A stretch of DNA of 47,934 nt, from contig DAICYC010000004.1 in the NCBI GenBank assembly GCA_027311865.1, forward strand, positions 1 through 47,934, read 5' to 3'. The notes under the pieces were generated by a model. That model was not told the origin of the DNA, made no database searches, and saw only the letters and a program-made list of their open reading frames with translations. Positions 34,517 to 43,831 of this stretch are shown here, in pieces. The DNA is from Candidatus Saccharimonadota bacterium (GTDB taxonomy: Bacteria; Patescibacteriota; Saccharimonadia; Saccharimonadales; Saccharimonadaceae). How positions within the stretch are numbered: position 1 is the first letter of the stretch; every line of letters begins with the position of its first letter. The position numbers and the translations under genes are program-made.

Positions 34517-36070
34517 ATGTCGGAATTAATCGATCGCAAGCTAAAGGATTTGCCGCGCAGTCCAGGTGTTTATTTTCATAAAGACAAGTCCGGACAGATC
34601 ATTTATGTCGGCAAGGCGGCGGTTTTGCGCCATCGGGTTCGACAATATTTTCAAAAATCTCGCGATATGGACATCAAGACGCGAGCCTTGGTCGATGAAA
34701 TTGCTGACGTCGATTGGGTTGAGACAGAGAGCGAGCTAGACGCCTTGTTTCTGGAATCGGAAATGGTCAAACGTTACATGCCACGGTTTAATATTCTGCT
34801 GCGGGATGACAAGTCGCAGACCTATATCCGGATTGACCTAAAGAGTCAGTGGCCGACCGTGACCTTTACGCGTAACCCGCTCGATGACGGTGCGTCGTAC
34901 TTTGGTCCTTATTACAGTGCCTTGGCTATAAAAAAGGGCTTGCGTTATCTGAGGCGGATTTTTCCATATTATACCAAGCCGCGTCGGGATGGTCAGCGGC
35001 CTGATCTCGATGCTCATATTGGCCTGAGCCCAGACCCTGACACGACATCGGCGCAGTACAAGACGAATCTTAAACAGTTAATCCGTTACATTAAAGGTGA
35101 TGGCAAGGGGATAGTCCGCGAACTCGAAAGCCAAATGAAGCAAGCGGCTCGAGCCCAGGACTTCGAGACGGCCGCGCAGATTCGCAATAAATTGCTCTGG
35201 CTGAAGTCGCTGTCGCAAAAAATTATGTTTGGCGATCGTGAATTTCTCGATATCAGTAAAGATAAAGCTTTGACCGATTTGAAATATCTGTTGTCGCTCG
35301 AACAAATACCGAAGCGAATTGAAGGTTTTGATATCAGTCATATGAGTGGCACTAATGTGGTCGCCAGTATGGTGGTTTTCAGCAACGGCGTAAGTGATCG
35401 AACTGAATATCGCAAATTCAAGACCCGTCAAGATCGCAATGATGACTATGCCAATATGTATGAAGTGGTTCATCGTCGGTTGTCGCCTAAGAACATTCAA
35501 GCCTGGGGCAAGCCGGATCTGATTATTGTCGATGGCGGCAAAGGGCAGCTTGAGGCAGCTCTTAAAGCTTCCGAGGAACAAAACTGTCAGCTGGCCATCA
35601 TCAGCATCGCCAAGCGTGACGAGGAAATTATCATTCATCCTCAACGGTCGAACGTTAGCGTCGGGCATCTGTTCGATGAATCGACTGTTAGTGGGTCGGA
35701 TCTATTCATTTCCAGAAGTGGCGGCTATATCATTTTGAACCTCCACCCCGGCCAGATGAACGCTTCGTCGCATTCCAAGAACCTTCGAGGTGGTGGCTTC
35801 TCAAAGTATGATCACGTCACTAAATTAATTCAGAGAATCAGGGACGAATCGCATCGATTTGCGGTTAGTTATCATACGGTACTCAAACGAGCCAATCAAT
35901 CGAAAAGTCAGCTCGACGATATTGCTGGGATTGGTCCGGCGACTCGTCGTCAGCTGATTAAAAAGTTTGGTAGTGTACGGGCATTAAAAGCCGCCTCACT
36001 GACAGAGATAACCGAAGTTGTTGGGCGGCATCGAGCGCAGTTGATTGTCAATGGGTTGGTTGACCGATGA
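34517..36070 (+). CDS. uvrC: Excinuclease ABC subunit C
   Basis: This is the dual-incision nuclease of nucleotide excision repair. ATG 34517 (MSELIDRKLKDLPRSPG) is chosen as the family start. The 517-residue protein has a GIY-YIG domain (PGVYFHKDKSGQIIYVGKA, about 16-35), a UVR domain (about 200-235, ELESQMKQAARAQDFETAAQ), an RNase-H-like domain (EGFDISHMSGTNVVASMV; VDGGKGQL) and a C-terminal helix-hairpin-helix (IAGIGPATRRQLIKKFGSV). It is somewhat shorter than E. coli UvrC (610), with all domains kept. Confidence 0.95.
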   Translation: MSELIDRKLKDLPRSPGVYFHKDKSGQIIYVGKAAVLRHRVRQYFQKSRDMDIKTRALVDEIADVDWVETESELDALFLESEMVKRYMPRFNILLRDDKSQTYIRIDLKSQWPTVTFTRNPLDDGASYFGPYYSALAIKKGLRYLRRIFPYYTKPRRDGQRPDLDAHIGLSPDPDTTSAQYKTNLKQLIRYIKGDGKGIVRELESQMKQAARAQDFETAAQIRNKLLWLKSLSQKIMFGDREFLDISKDKALTDLKYLLSLEQIPKRIEGFDISHMSGTNVVASMVVFSNGVSDRTEYRKFKTRQDRNDDYANMYEVVHRRLSPKNIQAWGKPDLIIVDGGKGQLEAALKASEEQNCQLAIISIAKRDEEIIIHPQRSNVSVGHLFDESTVSGSDLFISRSGGYIILNLHPGQMNASSHSKNLRGGGFSKYDHVTKLIQRIRDESHRFAVSYHTVLKRANQSKSQLDDIAGIGPATRRQLIKKFGSVRALKAASLTEITEVVGRHRAQLIVNGLVDR

Positions 36071-36079
36071 CGCTTGTGC

Positions 36080-36085
36080 TATAGT
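36080..36085 (+). promoter_or_regulatory. Extended -10 box inside uvrC for the pilin-RCC1 gene
   Basis: TGC-TATAGT ends seven bases before ATG 36093. It begins ten bases after the uvrC stop codon. Confidence 0.45.
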
Positions 36086-36092
36086 GACGATA

Positions 36093-37586
36093 ATGAATCG
36101 TCGATTAGGTTTTACGGTTGTCGAAATGGTAGTCGTCATTGCGACTCTGGTGATAATCGCCGCGATAACGGTTGTCAGTTACGGTAGCTGGGAGACGCGC
36201 ATGATTGAGACTCAGCTGAAAAATGATCTCACTCAAGCCTCATCGGCCATGGAAGACGCCAGGACCAAAGACGGAACCTATCCAGGCGCTTTGCCGACCG
36301 GCTTTGCTACTAGTGATGGTGTGACTGTGACTGTCGTGCGGGCAACGGGCGATCATTTCTGTCTCGAGGCCGAGTCGGCTAATCAACCGGGCAATAAGTG
36401 GACCGCCGAAAATGACACCGATGCTAAAGCCGGTGGTTGTCCTTCACTTCGATTTACGGCGGTTGATGCTGGCAATGCTCACACCTGCGCTATCGCTGAC
36501 AGCAAAGCCTTTTGCTGGGGTTACGAGAACTATGGCCAAACTGGACGTGGCGTGACATCCACCGGTGGTAGCGGTTACGCTCGACCGGTGACGGCCACAC
36601 TGCTTGGCAGTAATGTTACCGATATTTCGGCTGGCGGTTCGTTTAGCTGTGCCGTAGGTTCAAATAAAGCCTATTGTTGGGGCTTGAACAGTGAAGGTAG
36701 ATTAGGCAACAATACAACGACTACCTCTAATGTTCCAGTTGCGGTGAGTCAAGCCGTGATGACAGGTGCGGTTGATAAGATTTCAGCTGGCAACAGCACC
36801 ACCTGTGCCCTATCGGGCGGCAGACCTTATTGTTGGGGTGAAAATTTCTATTCTGCATTAGGTTTGGGCCACAATACAACTCCGATTCTGGCGCCAACGG
36901 CGGTCGTCTTGTCGTCTATGAGTTTGCCTGTCAGTGCGATTAGTAATGGTCAGTATAGCAGTTGCGCCTTGTCTCTCGGTCGAGCGCATTGCTGGGGAGT
37001 ATATCTGAGATTTTCTGGTACAGGTACGTGGAGTGCGACTACGCCTACACGAGTGTATCCGACAGCGGTAGATAACTCAGAAATGAACGGCACGGTAAGT
37101 GCAATTGCAACAAATAGCGAGAGTAATAGCAGTGACAATACGACAAGCTGTGCGGCAAGTGGCGAAGAAGTGTACTGCTGGGGAAAGCTGGATAGCTTTC
37201 CTTATACATACAACACCCCTTCAGATCTCGATGTTTACTTCAAGCCTCGGCTTTTGCCGAAAGGTGAGATGTCGGGTAATATTTCTAAGATTACACTTGG
37301 CTCCACGTATGGCTGTGCTATTGCCGATGGTAAGGCTTACTGTTGGGGAAGCGGTCTGGGCCTCGGTACAGGCAGTACAGCCAGCAAGCAATTGCCTACA
37401 GCGGTAAATACTGATCTTATGAAGGGAAAGGTTACCGACATATCAGCTGGTACCTCACACACCTGCGCAATTGCCGATGGTGAGGCCTACTGCTGGGGTA
37501 CTGGGGCGAATTACCGATTAGGCGCGGGCGATACAACATCTAACGCAACGGTGCCAGTGAAGGTAGTTCCTCAGCCGGGCCTCTAA
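36093..37586 (+). CDS. Type IV pilin fused to seven RCC1-like repeats
   Basis: ATG 36093 gives a 497-residue protein. The N-terminus is a prepilin signal (NRRLG/FTVVE) with a hydrophobic helix (MVVVIATLVIIAAITVV) and a pilin-like body to about residue 120. From about 125 to 490 there are seven repeats, each with two Cys: CAIADSKAFCWG, CAVGSNKAYCWG, CALSGGRPYCWG, CALSLGRAHCWG, CAASGEEVYCWG, CAIADGKAYCWG, CAIADGEAYCWG. RCC1 repeats form beta-propellers, and seven repeats make one full propeller. The expected product is a pilus-tip or minor pilin with a disulfide-braced propeller head outside the cell. A binding role is inferred. Confidence 0.87.
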   Translation: MNRRLGFTVVEMVVVIATLVIIAAITVVSYGSWETRMIETQLKNDLTQASSAMEDARTKDGTYPGALPTGFATSDGVTVTVVRATGDHFCLEAESANQPGNKWTAENDTDAKAGGCPSLRFTAVDAGNAHTCAIADSKAFCWGYENYGQTGRGVTSTGGSGYARPVTATLLGSNVTDISAGGSFSCAVGSNKAYCWGLNSEGRLGNNTTTTSNVPVAVSQAVMTGAVDKISAGNSTTCALSGGRPYCWGENFYSALGLGHNTTPILAPTAVVLSSMSLPVSAISNGQYSSCALSLGRAHCWGVYLRFSGTGTWSATTPTRVYPTAVDNSEMNGTVSAIATNSESNSSDNTTSCAASGEEVYCWGKLDSFPYTYNTPSDLDVYFKPRLLPKGEMSGNISKITLGSTYGCAIADGKAYCWGSGLGLGTGSTASKQLPTAVNTDLMKGKVTDISAGTSHTCAIADGEAYCWGTGANYRLGAGDTTSNATVPVKVVPQPGL

Positions 37587-37592
37587 TTGTGC

Positions 37593-37598
37593 TATACT
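37593..37598 (+). promoter_or_regulatory. Extended -10 box upstream of the holin-like gene
   Basis: TGC-TATACT ends 14 bases before ATG 37613, so the leader would be about seven bases. Confidence 0.45.
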
Positions 37599-37612
37599 TG
37601 TAACTACTGTTT

Positions 37613-38008
37613 ATGAAAGACCAGTTTCTTGTTTTTTTAATTCGTTGGGGGTTGAATGCCTTCGGATTGTGGCTGGCGGTCAAATTGCTTGGCACTGGCT
37701 ACGAGGACGAGATCGTCACGGCTGGTTTTTGGGGATTTATTTTGGCGGGTTTGATTTTTTCGCTGGTCAATAGCGTGTTCAAACCTCTGGCAATTGTCTT
37801 GTCACTACCAGCAATCCTCTTGACGCTCGGGCTATTCGTTTTGATAGTGAACGGATTCATGGTTTATGTTTCGCTGTTGCTAGCACCGGGAATATCAATG
37901 TCGTTAGTTAACTCGATTGTCGCCGGAATCATCCTCAGTCTGGTAAACTATATAGTAAGTGCTGTTGTCGAAATACATCGCAGTAAAACAGGAGTTTATA
38001 CATCATGA
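37613..38008 (+). CDS. Phage-holin-family-IV-like membrane protein
   Basis: The 131-residue protein has four hydrophobic segments, with LIRWGLNAFGLWLAVKLLG at the start and the conserved region GLIFSLVNSVFKPLAIVLSLP. It matches the 'mycobacterial 4 TMS phage holin' family, which is widespread in bacterial chromosomes with no phage nearby. No lysis function is implied. Its stop overlaps the secG start by four bases (ATGA). Confidence 0.85.
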   Translation: MKDQFLVFLIRWGLNAFGLWLAVKLLGTGYEDEIVTAGFWGFILAGLIFSLVNSVFKPLAIVLSLPAILLTLGLFVLIVNGFMVYVSLLLAPGISMSLVNSIVAGIILSLVNYIVSAVVEIHRSKTGVYTS

Positions 38009-38238
38009 CCATCGATTCAATTCTACAGATTATTACCATCGGCTCGGCCATTTTAATGGTTATTGCCATCTTGCTCCAGCAGCGTGGTGCCACGCTCGGC
38101 GCTGGCTTTGGTAGCTCGGGTGAGCTCTATACCAGCCGACGCGGTGTCGACAAAAATCTTTTTGAAGTGACAATCATTTTTGCGGTTGTCTTTGTGCTGT
38201 CGATTCTCGTCAGCCTATTACTACCGACATTTAGCTAA
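38005..38238 (+). CDS. secG: Preprotein translocase subunit SecG
   Basis: The 77-residue protein has two membrane helices (IITIGSAILMVIAILLQ and VTIIFAVVFVLSILVSLLL) joined by the conserved loop LLQQRGATLGAGFGSS. It is the accessory subunit of the SecYEG channel. It overlaps the upstream membrane-protein gene by four bases and is followed 13 bases later by an exported solute-binding protein. Confidence 0.92.
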   Translation: MTIDSILQIITIGSAILMVIAILLQQRGATLGAGFGSSGELYTSRRGVDKNLFEVTIIFAVVFVLSILVSLLLPTFS

Positions 38239-38251
38239 TAAGGAGTGAGGC

Positions 38252-40045
38252 GTGGCCCAGAAGCAACAATCGAAGTGGCGTTTTGCACCAAAGAAAAGTT
38301 TCAGCTCCAAGGCTCTCTCTCGACGAATGAAGAAAGTCGAGGGCGCAACCGTCAAGCATGCTCGACGGTTTGTGATTTCCCGTTGGAAAAATGTCCGTGA
38401 AGTTCGTCGGCACGTTGGCTTGTGGGCCTTGGCCGTCGGACTGCTGATTGGCGCCGCTGGCCTGCAGATTTTTTGGTATCAGCAGAGCTACCGGGTGATG
38501 GCTGGGGCCGAGAACGGCACCTATGTCGAGGGTGTGATGGGCCCGGTTAACACATTGAATCCGATCTTTGCTAGCACCAGCGCCGAAGAATCAGCCAGTT
38601 CACTAATATTCTCGAGATTATTACGTCATGATACATCGGGAAAGCTCAACTACGATTTAGCGGAATCGATGCGACTGAGCGAAGACAGTCGAACCTATAC
38701 CATCGATTTGCGTGATGATGCCAAGTGGCACGATGGGGTGTCGGTCCGAGCTCGTGACGTAGCTTTTACGGTTAATTTATTAAAAGACGCCTCCACTCGT
38801 TCGACGGTCAGTGGCTGGGGTGATATCGTTGTCAAAGCTGAGGATGAGAATACGGTCAGTTTTCGCTTACCGTCTGTCTATGCGGCCTTTCCACACGCTT
38901 TGAACTACCTGCCGATTTTACCAGAACATTTACTCCGTGATGTAGAGCCGGCCGAACTGCGCGAGCACCGATTTAGTCAGCAGCCAGTCGGCAGTGGGCC
39001 GTTTAGGTTCCGCTTCAAACAAGATTTGGACATCGATTCGGGTCGCAAGATTATTTACTTAGCCAGAAATGATTCATATTACAAGGGAAGGGCTAAACTC
39101 GACCGCTTCCAGCTACACGTCTACGATACAGCCGATGCGATCGTTCGAGGTTTGAATACCTCTGAGGTTAATGCGGCGACTGATTTAGCATTGTCTGATC
39201 TAGAGCGCATCAATACCAATCGTTATCAGGTGTCATCAGAGCCGATCAACAATGGTGTTTATGCTATTTTCAATACGACGAAAGGTGTATTGGAAGACGA
39301 GAAAATTCGTCGAGCTCTCCAGGTTGGAACGGACACCAGCTCAGTTCGAAGTTCAGTTGGTGACGATTTGGTGGCGCTTGACCTGCCATTCTTACGTGAT
39401 CAAGTCGATGCGGAGTTGCCAACAGCGCCCGAATATAATGTTAAACGAGCCGCTGAACTACTGGATGAAGCCGGCTGGAAAGTGGATGGTGGAGTCAGGA
39501 AGAAGGATGGTGAGCCACTGAAGTTGAACTTTGTCACCTCCAAAAATAGCGACCTCGAAAAAGCTCTCCGTTCGCTGACTGACCAGTGGCAAAAGCTCGG
39601 TATCGTGGTGACGACAAGTATCGTCGATCCATCCGATCCGTCGCAGAATGTTGTTCAGAATATTCTTCAACCAAGAAATTATGACGTGTTATTGTACCGC
39701 TTGGCGATTGGTGGTGACCCAGACGTCTATGCTTATTGGCATTCTAGCCAAGCCACGCGTGGGCTAAATTTCGCAACCTACAGCAACCAAGCGGCTGACG
39801 ACGCCTTGGCAAGCGCTCGAACAGTGACTGATAAAAAATTGCGCGATGCTAAATATGCGACTTTCGCCAAGCAGTGGATGAGTGATGCGCCAGCTATCGG
39901 TCTATTCCAGACGACGACCCAGTATGTTTACTCGCCAGCCGTCCATTCGACCGACGCCGACAAGACTTATGTCACCCCGACTGACCGCTACGCCGATGTA
40001 ATCTACTGGACGGTCGGTGATGCAATTGTTCATCGCACACCGTAA
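38252..40045 (+). CDS. Membrane-anchored peptide/oligopeptide-binding protein (SBP family 5)
   Basis: The start is GTG with an AAGGAG site. The 597-residue protein has a long, strongly basic cytoplasmic N-terminus (about 1-65, many Lys/Arg) and one membrane helix (about 68-88, VGLWALAVGLLIGAAGLQIFW). An extracellular family 5 solute-binding fold follows (GPVNTLNPIFAST, YTIDLRDDAKWHDGVSVRARDVAFT, VGSGPFRF). No lipobox Cys is present, so it is a signal-anchored rather than lipid-anchored binding protein. No Opp/Dpp permease or ATPase genes adjoin it. Uptake of host-derived peptides is a reasonable but unproven idea. Confidence 0.9.
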   Translation: MAQKQQSKWRFAPKKSFSSKALSRRMKKVEGATVKHARRFVISRWKNVREVRRHVGLWALAVGLLIGAAGLQIFWYQQSYRVMAGAENGTYVEGVMGPVNTLNPIFASTSAEESASSLIFSRLLRHDTSGKLNYDLAESMRLSEDSRTYTIDLRDDAKWHDGVSVRARDVAFTVNLLKDASTRSTVSGWGDIVVKAEDENTVSFRLPSVYAAFPHALNYLPILPEHLLRDVEPAELREHRFSQQPVGSGPFRFRFKQDLDIDSGRKIIYLARNDSYYKGRAKLDRFQLHVYDTADAIVRGLNTSEVNAATDLALSDLERINTNRYQVSSEPINNGVYAIFNTTKGVLEDEKIRRALQVGTDTSSVRSSVGDDLVALDLPFLRDQVDAELPTAPEYNVKRAAELLDEAGWKVDGGVRKKDGEPLKLNFVTSKNSDLEKALRSLTDQWQKLGIVVTTSIVDPSDPSQNVVQNILQPRNYDVLLYRLAIGGDPDVYAYWHSSQATRGLNFATYSNQAADDALASARTVTDKKLRDAKYATFAKQWMSDAPAIGLFQTTTQYVYSPAVHSTDADKTYVTPTDRYADVIYWTVGDAIVHRTP

Positions 40046-40049
40046 GTTA

Positions 40050-40078
40050 TTGCCTGTCGCGATTAACTACTGTATAAT
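40050..40078 (+). promoter_or_regulatory. Promoter of tRNA-Val/tRNA-Leu
   Basis: TTGCCT (40050-40055) and TATAAT (40073-40078) are 17 bp apart. Transcription starts just before tRNA-Val. Confidence 0.7.
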
Positions 40079-40090
40079 TGCCTCTTGTTA

Positions 40091-40167
40091 GGGCGCTTAG
40101 CTCAGTTGGCTAGAGCATCTCGTTTACACCGAGAGGGTCGGGGGTTCGAATCCCTCAGCGCCCACCA
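40091..40167 (+). tRNA. tRNA-Val (anticodon TAC)
   Basis: The acceptor stem is GGGCGCT/AGCGCCC, the anticodon loop TTTACAC gives TAC, the T-loop is TTCGAAT, and CCA is encoded. Length 77 nt. It is co-transcribed with the tRNA-Leu that follows 16 bases later. Confidence 0.96.
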
Positions 40168-40183
40168 CGTACCTTTGATTTAT

Positions 40184-40271
40184 GCGCGAGTGGCGGAATT
40201 GGTAGACGCGTCAGCTTGAGGGGCTGGTGAGTATTGCACTCGTGGAGGTTCAAGTCCTCTCTCGCGCACCA
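40184..40271 (+). tRNA. tRNA-Leu (anticodon GAG)
   Basis: The acceptor stem is GCGCGAG/CTCGCGC, and the 88-nt length comes from the long variable arm typical of leucine tRNAs. The anticodon loop TTGAGGG gives GAG, the T-loop is TTCAAGT, and CCA is encoded. Confidence 0.96.
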
Positions 40272-40283
40272 ATTCGCTTTAGG

Positions 40284-40303
40284 CTCCCGGTTGGGAGTTT
40301 TTT
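40284..40303 (+). terminator. Intrinsic terminator after tRNA-Leu
   Basis: A CTCCC/GGGAG stem with loop GGTT is followed by six T. Confidence 0.75.
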
Positions 40304-40343
40304 GTTGGTTGCACTTGCCGGAATCATCGAAAAATGCTTTAAT

Positions 40344-40376
40344 AAAGGTGAAGGAAGCCCGTAAGGGCGTATTTTT
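40344..40376 (+). promoter_or_regulatory. Ribosome-binding site and hairpin before typA
   Basis: The purine-rich AAAGGTGAAGGAA lies 22 or more bases before the ATG, too far for normal initiation. The gap holds a GCCC-GTAA-GGGC hairpin (40357-40368) followed by GTATTTTT. Folding would bring the site close to the start; the hairpin plus T run could also act as a weak terminator. Confidence 0.45.
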
Positions 40377-42200
40377 ATGACTGAACCAAACAAAATTCGC
40401 AACGTTGCCATCATCGCTCATGTCGACCACGGAAAAACTACCCTGGTTGACGGTCTACTCAAGCAGAGTAACACTTTTCAATCGCATCAAGCCGAGATGG
40501 AGCAATCGCTCATCATGGATAGTGGCGATCAAGAGCATGAACGAGGCATTACAATTACCGCTAAGCAAACTTCGGTCTATTACAACGACCACAAGATTAA
40601 CATCATTGACACGCCCGGTCACGCTGACTTTTCAGGTGAAGTTGAGCGAACTCTCAATATGGCCGATGGTGTTTTATTGGTTGTCGACGCCCAAGAAGGC
40701 CCTATGCCGCAGACGAAATTTGTTTTATCAAAAGCTTTGTCGCTTCATCTTAAGCCAGTCGTCGTCATCAATAAAATTGACAAGCCAGCTAGTCGCATCG
40801 CTGAAGTTGAAGATGAAATTGCGAATCTCTTTCTCGAATTAGCCGTTGATGACGCTCAGTTACACTACCCGGTTTACTACGCCATTGCCCGTGACGGAAA
40901 AGCCTGGCGTGAAATGCCGGTCGATCCCACCGAGTCGACAGACTTGTCAACAATTTTTGAAGCCATCCTGAATGACATTCCGGCACCGGATGTCGATGTT
41001 AACGGCTCTTTACAGATGTTGGTGACGTCACTCCAGTACGATTCGTTTATCGGCAAGTATGCTATCGGTCGTATATCACGCGGCCAAGCAAAGCGCGGTC
41101 AGTCGATCGTTCTAATGAAACGCGACGGCACGTCGGTATCAGCTCGTATTGAAAAACTATTTGGCTACCGGGGCTTGATTCGCGAAGAGGTCGACCAAGC
41201 GTCAGCCGGTGACATCGTGGCCATTTCGGGTGTCGCCGCCGCTCATATTGGTGAAACGATTGCCGACGCCGATAATCCCGAGCAGTTGCCAGTCTTGGAG
41301 GTGGAAGCACCAACTTTGCGCATGTATCTCGGACCGAATACCAGTCCGATGAAGGGTCGAGAGGGTGACTTTAGTACTGGCCGTCAGATTGGTGATCGAT
41401 TGAAGAAAGAACTCGAAACCAACGTGGCGCTGCGAGTTGAAGAATCGGGGATTGGGTTTGTGATTTCCGGCCGAGGTGAACTTCACCTGTCGGTCTTGAT
41501 TGAATCACTGCGACGTGAGGGATATGAATTCGAAGTTGGTCGTCCGCAGGTTGTGACGATTGAAGAAGATGGTATTACAAAAGAACCAGTCGAAGAATTG
41601 ACGATTGAAATCGCCAGTGAACATGTTGGCACAGTTAGCCAGGAGCTAGGTGTTCGACGAGCCGAGCTGATTCACCAAGACACCACCAGTAGTGGAGCAA
41701 CCCGCCAGACGTATCGGATTCCGACCCGCGGGATGATTGGCCTGCGCAATACCTTGCTGACGGCCACAAAGGGTACGGTCATTATGAATAGTCTACCTGA
41801 TGGCTATCAACCGTTGGGGGCTAAAATTCAAACTACCCGCAACGGTGCATTAATCGCTTTTGAAGCCGGCACGACAACACCTTATGCTCTTCAGAATGCC
41901 GAATCTCGAGGGACTTTGTTTATCGGTCCTGGTGTTGAAGTTTACGCCGGTATGGTCGTTGGTTTACACAACCGATCTGAGGATTTAGAGATCAACGTTT
42001 GTCGAGCCAAGCAACTGACAAATATGCGTTCCAAATCGTCTGATGGCGCGGTTCAGTTGACTCCGTATACTGAACTTAGTCTGGAGCAGTCGATTGATTT
42101 TATCGCAGATGACGAGCTTCTCGAAGTGACACCGAAAAACTTGCGCCTCAGGAAGCGTCATCTTGACGCCAATCAACGCAAACGTGCCGCCAAAGCTTAA
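40377..42200 (+). CDS. typA: GTP-binding protein TypA/BipA
   Basis: This translational GTPase takes part in ribosome assembly and stress adaptation. The 607-residue protein has G1 [12 protein letters not shown] (about 14-25), ERGITITAK (G2), [14 protein letters not shown] (G3), NKIDKP (G4), EF-G-like domains III and V, and a BipA-specific C-terminal domain ([14 protein letters not shown]...DELLEVTP). The ending [15 protein letters not shown]-type basic tail is typical. Initiation may be controlled by a hairpin directly upstream. Confidence 0.96.
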   Translation: MTEPNKIRNVAIIAHVDHGKTTLVDGLLKQSNTFQSHQAEMEQSLIMDSGDQEHERGITITAKQTSVYYNDHKINIIDTPGHADFSGEVERTLNMADGVLLVVDAQEGPMPQTKFVLSKALSLHLKPVVVINKIDKPASRIAEVEDEIANLFLELAVDDAQLHYPVYYAIARDGKAWREMPVDPTESTDLSTIFEAILNDIPAPDVDVNGSLQMLVTSLQYDSFIGKYAIGRISRGQAKRGQSIVLMKRDGTSVSARIEKLFGYRGLIREEVDQASAGDIVAISGVAAAHIGETIADADNPEQLPVLEVEAPTLRMYLGPNTSPMKGREGDFSTGRQIGDRLKKELETNVALRVEESGIGFVISGRGELHLSVLIESLRREGYEFEVGRPQVVTIEEDGITKEPVEELTIEIASEHVGTVSQELGVRRAELIHQDTTSSGATRQTYRIPTRGMIGLRNTLLTATKGTVIMNSLPDGYQPLGAKIQTTRNGALIAFEAGTTTPYALQNAESRGTLFIGPGVEVYAGMVVGLHNRSEDLEINVCRAKQLTNMRSKSSDGAVQLTPYTELSLEQSIDFIADDELLEVTPKNLRLRKRHLDANQRKRAAKA

Positions 42201-42230
42201 TTCGAGGTTGGTTCAAATACTGGTTGTGGC

Positions 42231-42236
42231 TATACT
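42231..42236 (+). promoter_or_regulatory. -10 box giving a near-leaderless trehalase mRNA
   Basis: TATACT ends nine bases before ATG 42246. Confidence 0.45.
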
Positions 42237-42245
42237 AGCTTATAG

Positions 42246-43831
42246 ATGGTTAGTATTCCCGATCCGGCCGATAAATTAAAACGCAGCCTCGCGCTATCGG
42301 CTGCTCGTCTAAAGCGTAGTCGTCGCAGTCCAGATGAGATGTTGGGCGATTTATTCGCCGACGTTCAGCGCCAGAAGATTTTTGCTGACGGTAAGACGTT
42401 TGTGGACCTAAAGCCCGTAGTCGATTAAGCGCTATTCGACAGGAATATCGTCTGCTGCGAAACGACCCTGATTTTGATTTGAAAGATTTTGTCCATCGAC
42501 ATTTTGACGATTTAGCCCAAGCGATGCCGGGGACAAATTCGGCACCACCGACTGTCAATTCGATTGCAGAATACATCGAGCAGATGTGGCGGAATCTGTC
42601 ACGGCATCATCCCCACGACGACGGATCGCTGATTGGCTTGCCGCATAAGTATATTGTGCCGGGCGGGAGGTTTGACGAGCAATTTTATTGGGATAGTTAT
42701 TTTATAATGCTCGGACTAGCCGCTGATGAAGACTGGGATACAGTACGCGGCATGATTGATAACATTGCTTATCAGATTAAAGTTTACGGTTTTGTGCCGA
42801 CTGCCAATCGCAGTTACTTCCTGTCACGATCACAACCGCCGGTGTTTGCACTAATGGTTCGGCTACTGGCCGGTCATGATGGCCCTAGGACTTTGACAAA
42901 GTATTTGCCAGAAATGTTGGCTGAATATCGTTTTTGGATGAAGGGCATGAGCCACTTATCGCAGACGGAGCATTTTGCTTATCGTCGAGTGGTCCAGATG
43001 CCGGACGGGTCGATGCTTAATCGATATTATGATAATAAGCAGACCGCCCGTCCGGAATCGCATCGCGAGGACAATGAAACGGTCGCCATGTCCAACGGAC
43101 GCGCCAGCGACAAATTGTTCCTACATCTCCGAGCGGCGGCCGAATCGGGTTGGGATTTTAGCTCGCGTTGGTTAAAAGACCCTCTCGATCTGAGTTCGAT
43201 CCACACAGCCGATATTGTTCCAGTTGATTTGAATGTCTTACTTTTAGTTCTCGAAGAGACCATTGCCGAAGCCCACAATCGACGCTGGCATCCTCTAGCA
43301 AAGCGACGTTATCGAAAATTGGCCCTCAGTCGAAAACGAGCGATTAATCATTATCTCTGGAGTTCAAAAGAGAACTGGTTTATGGATTATAACTTCCATG
43401 ATGATGAGTTGACCGGTGTGATGTCACTGGCCGGTATCTTGCCATTGTATGCTGGAGTGGTCCGACGGCCACGGGCCCAGAAAGCAATTCGGCGGCTAGA
43501 AACTGATTTTCTCAAAGCTGGTGGCTTGGTAACGACACTCCAGGTGACCGGGCAGCAATGGGATGCGCCGAACGGTTGGGCGCCACTTCACTGGTTCGCC
43601 AGTCAAGCACTACGTCGTTATGGCGAAGATGAGTTGGCCAACAAAGTTGAGGATCGATGGTTGCGGACGGTTGAAGCAGTCTATGAGCAAACTGGTGCTT
43701 TAGTTGAAAAGTATAACGTCGTCGATGGACCAATTGCGGGCGGGGGAGGTGAATACTCGGTTCAAGAAGGTTTCGGCTGGACAAATGGTGTTTATCAAGC
43801 GCTAAAGCGACGGTTTAAAACATCTATATAA
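42246..43831 (+). pseudogene. Alpha,alpha-trehalase (GH37) with a -1 frameshift near codon 60
   Basis: Frame 1 (42246-42428, 60 codons) encodes the trehalase N-terminus (SPDEMLGDLFADVQRQKIFADG) and stops after FVDLKPVVD. From about 42425 the -1 frame continues (LSAIRQEYRLLRNDPDFDL) to 43831 without a stop. The two parts join at the point where family members have a D-P-L-x-x-I/L stretch. GH37 signatures are PGGRFDEQFYWDSYF and QQWDAPNGWAPLHW. The catalytic Asp is in ESGWDFSSRW and the catalytic Glu in VQEGFGWTNG. Everything except the junction looks intact, so this is a recent mutation, a sequencing error or recoding. If functional, it would split trehalose into two glucose. Without the N-terminal part, initiation could only be at TTG 42479 or ATG 42521. 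Confidence 0.85.

Noticed and set aside
42395-42430. Programmed -1 ribosomal frameshifting in the trehalase
   Set aside because: No X-XXY-YYZ slippery heptamer and no strong downstream hairpin or pseudoknot is seen at the junction; an indel is simpler.
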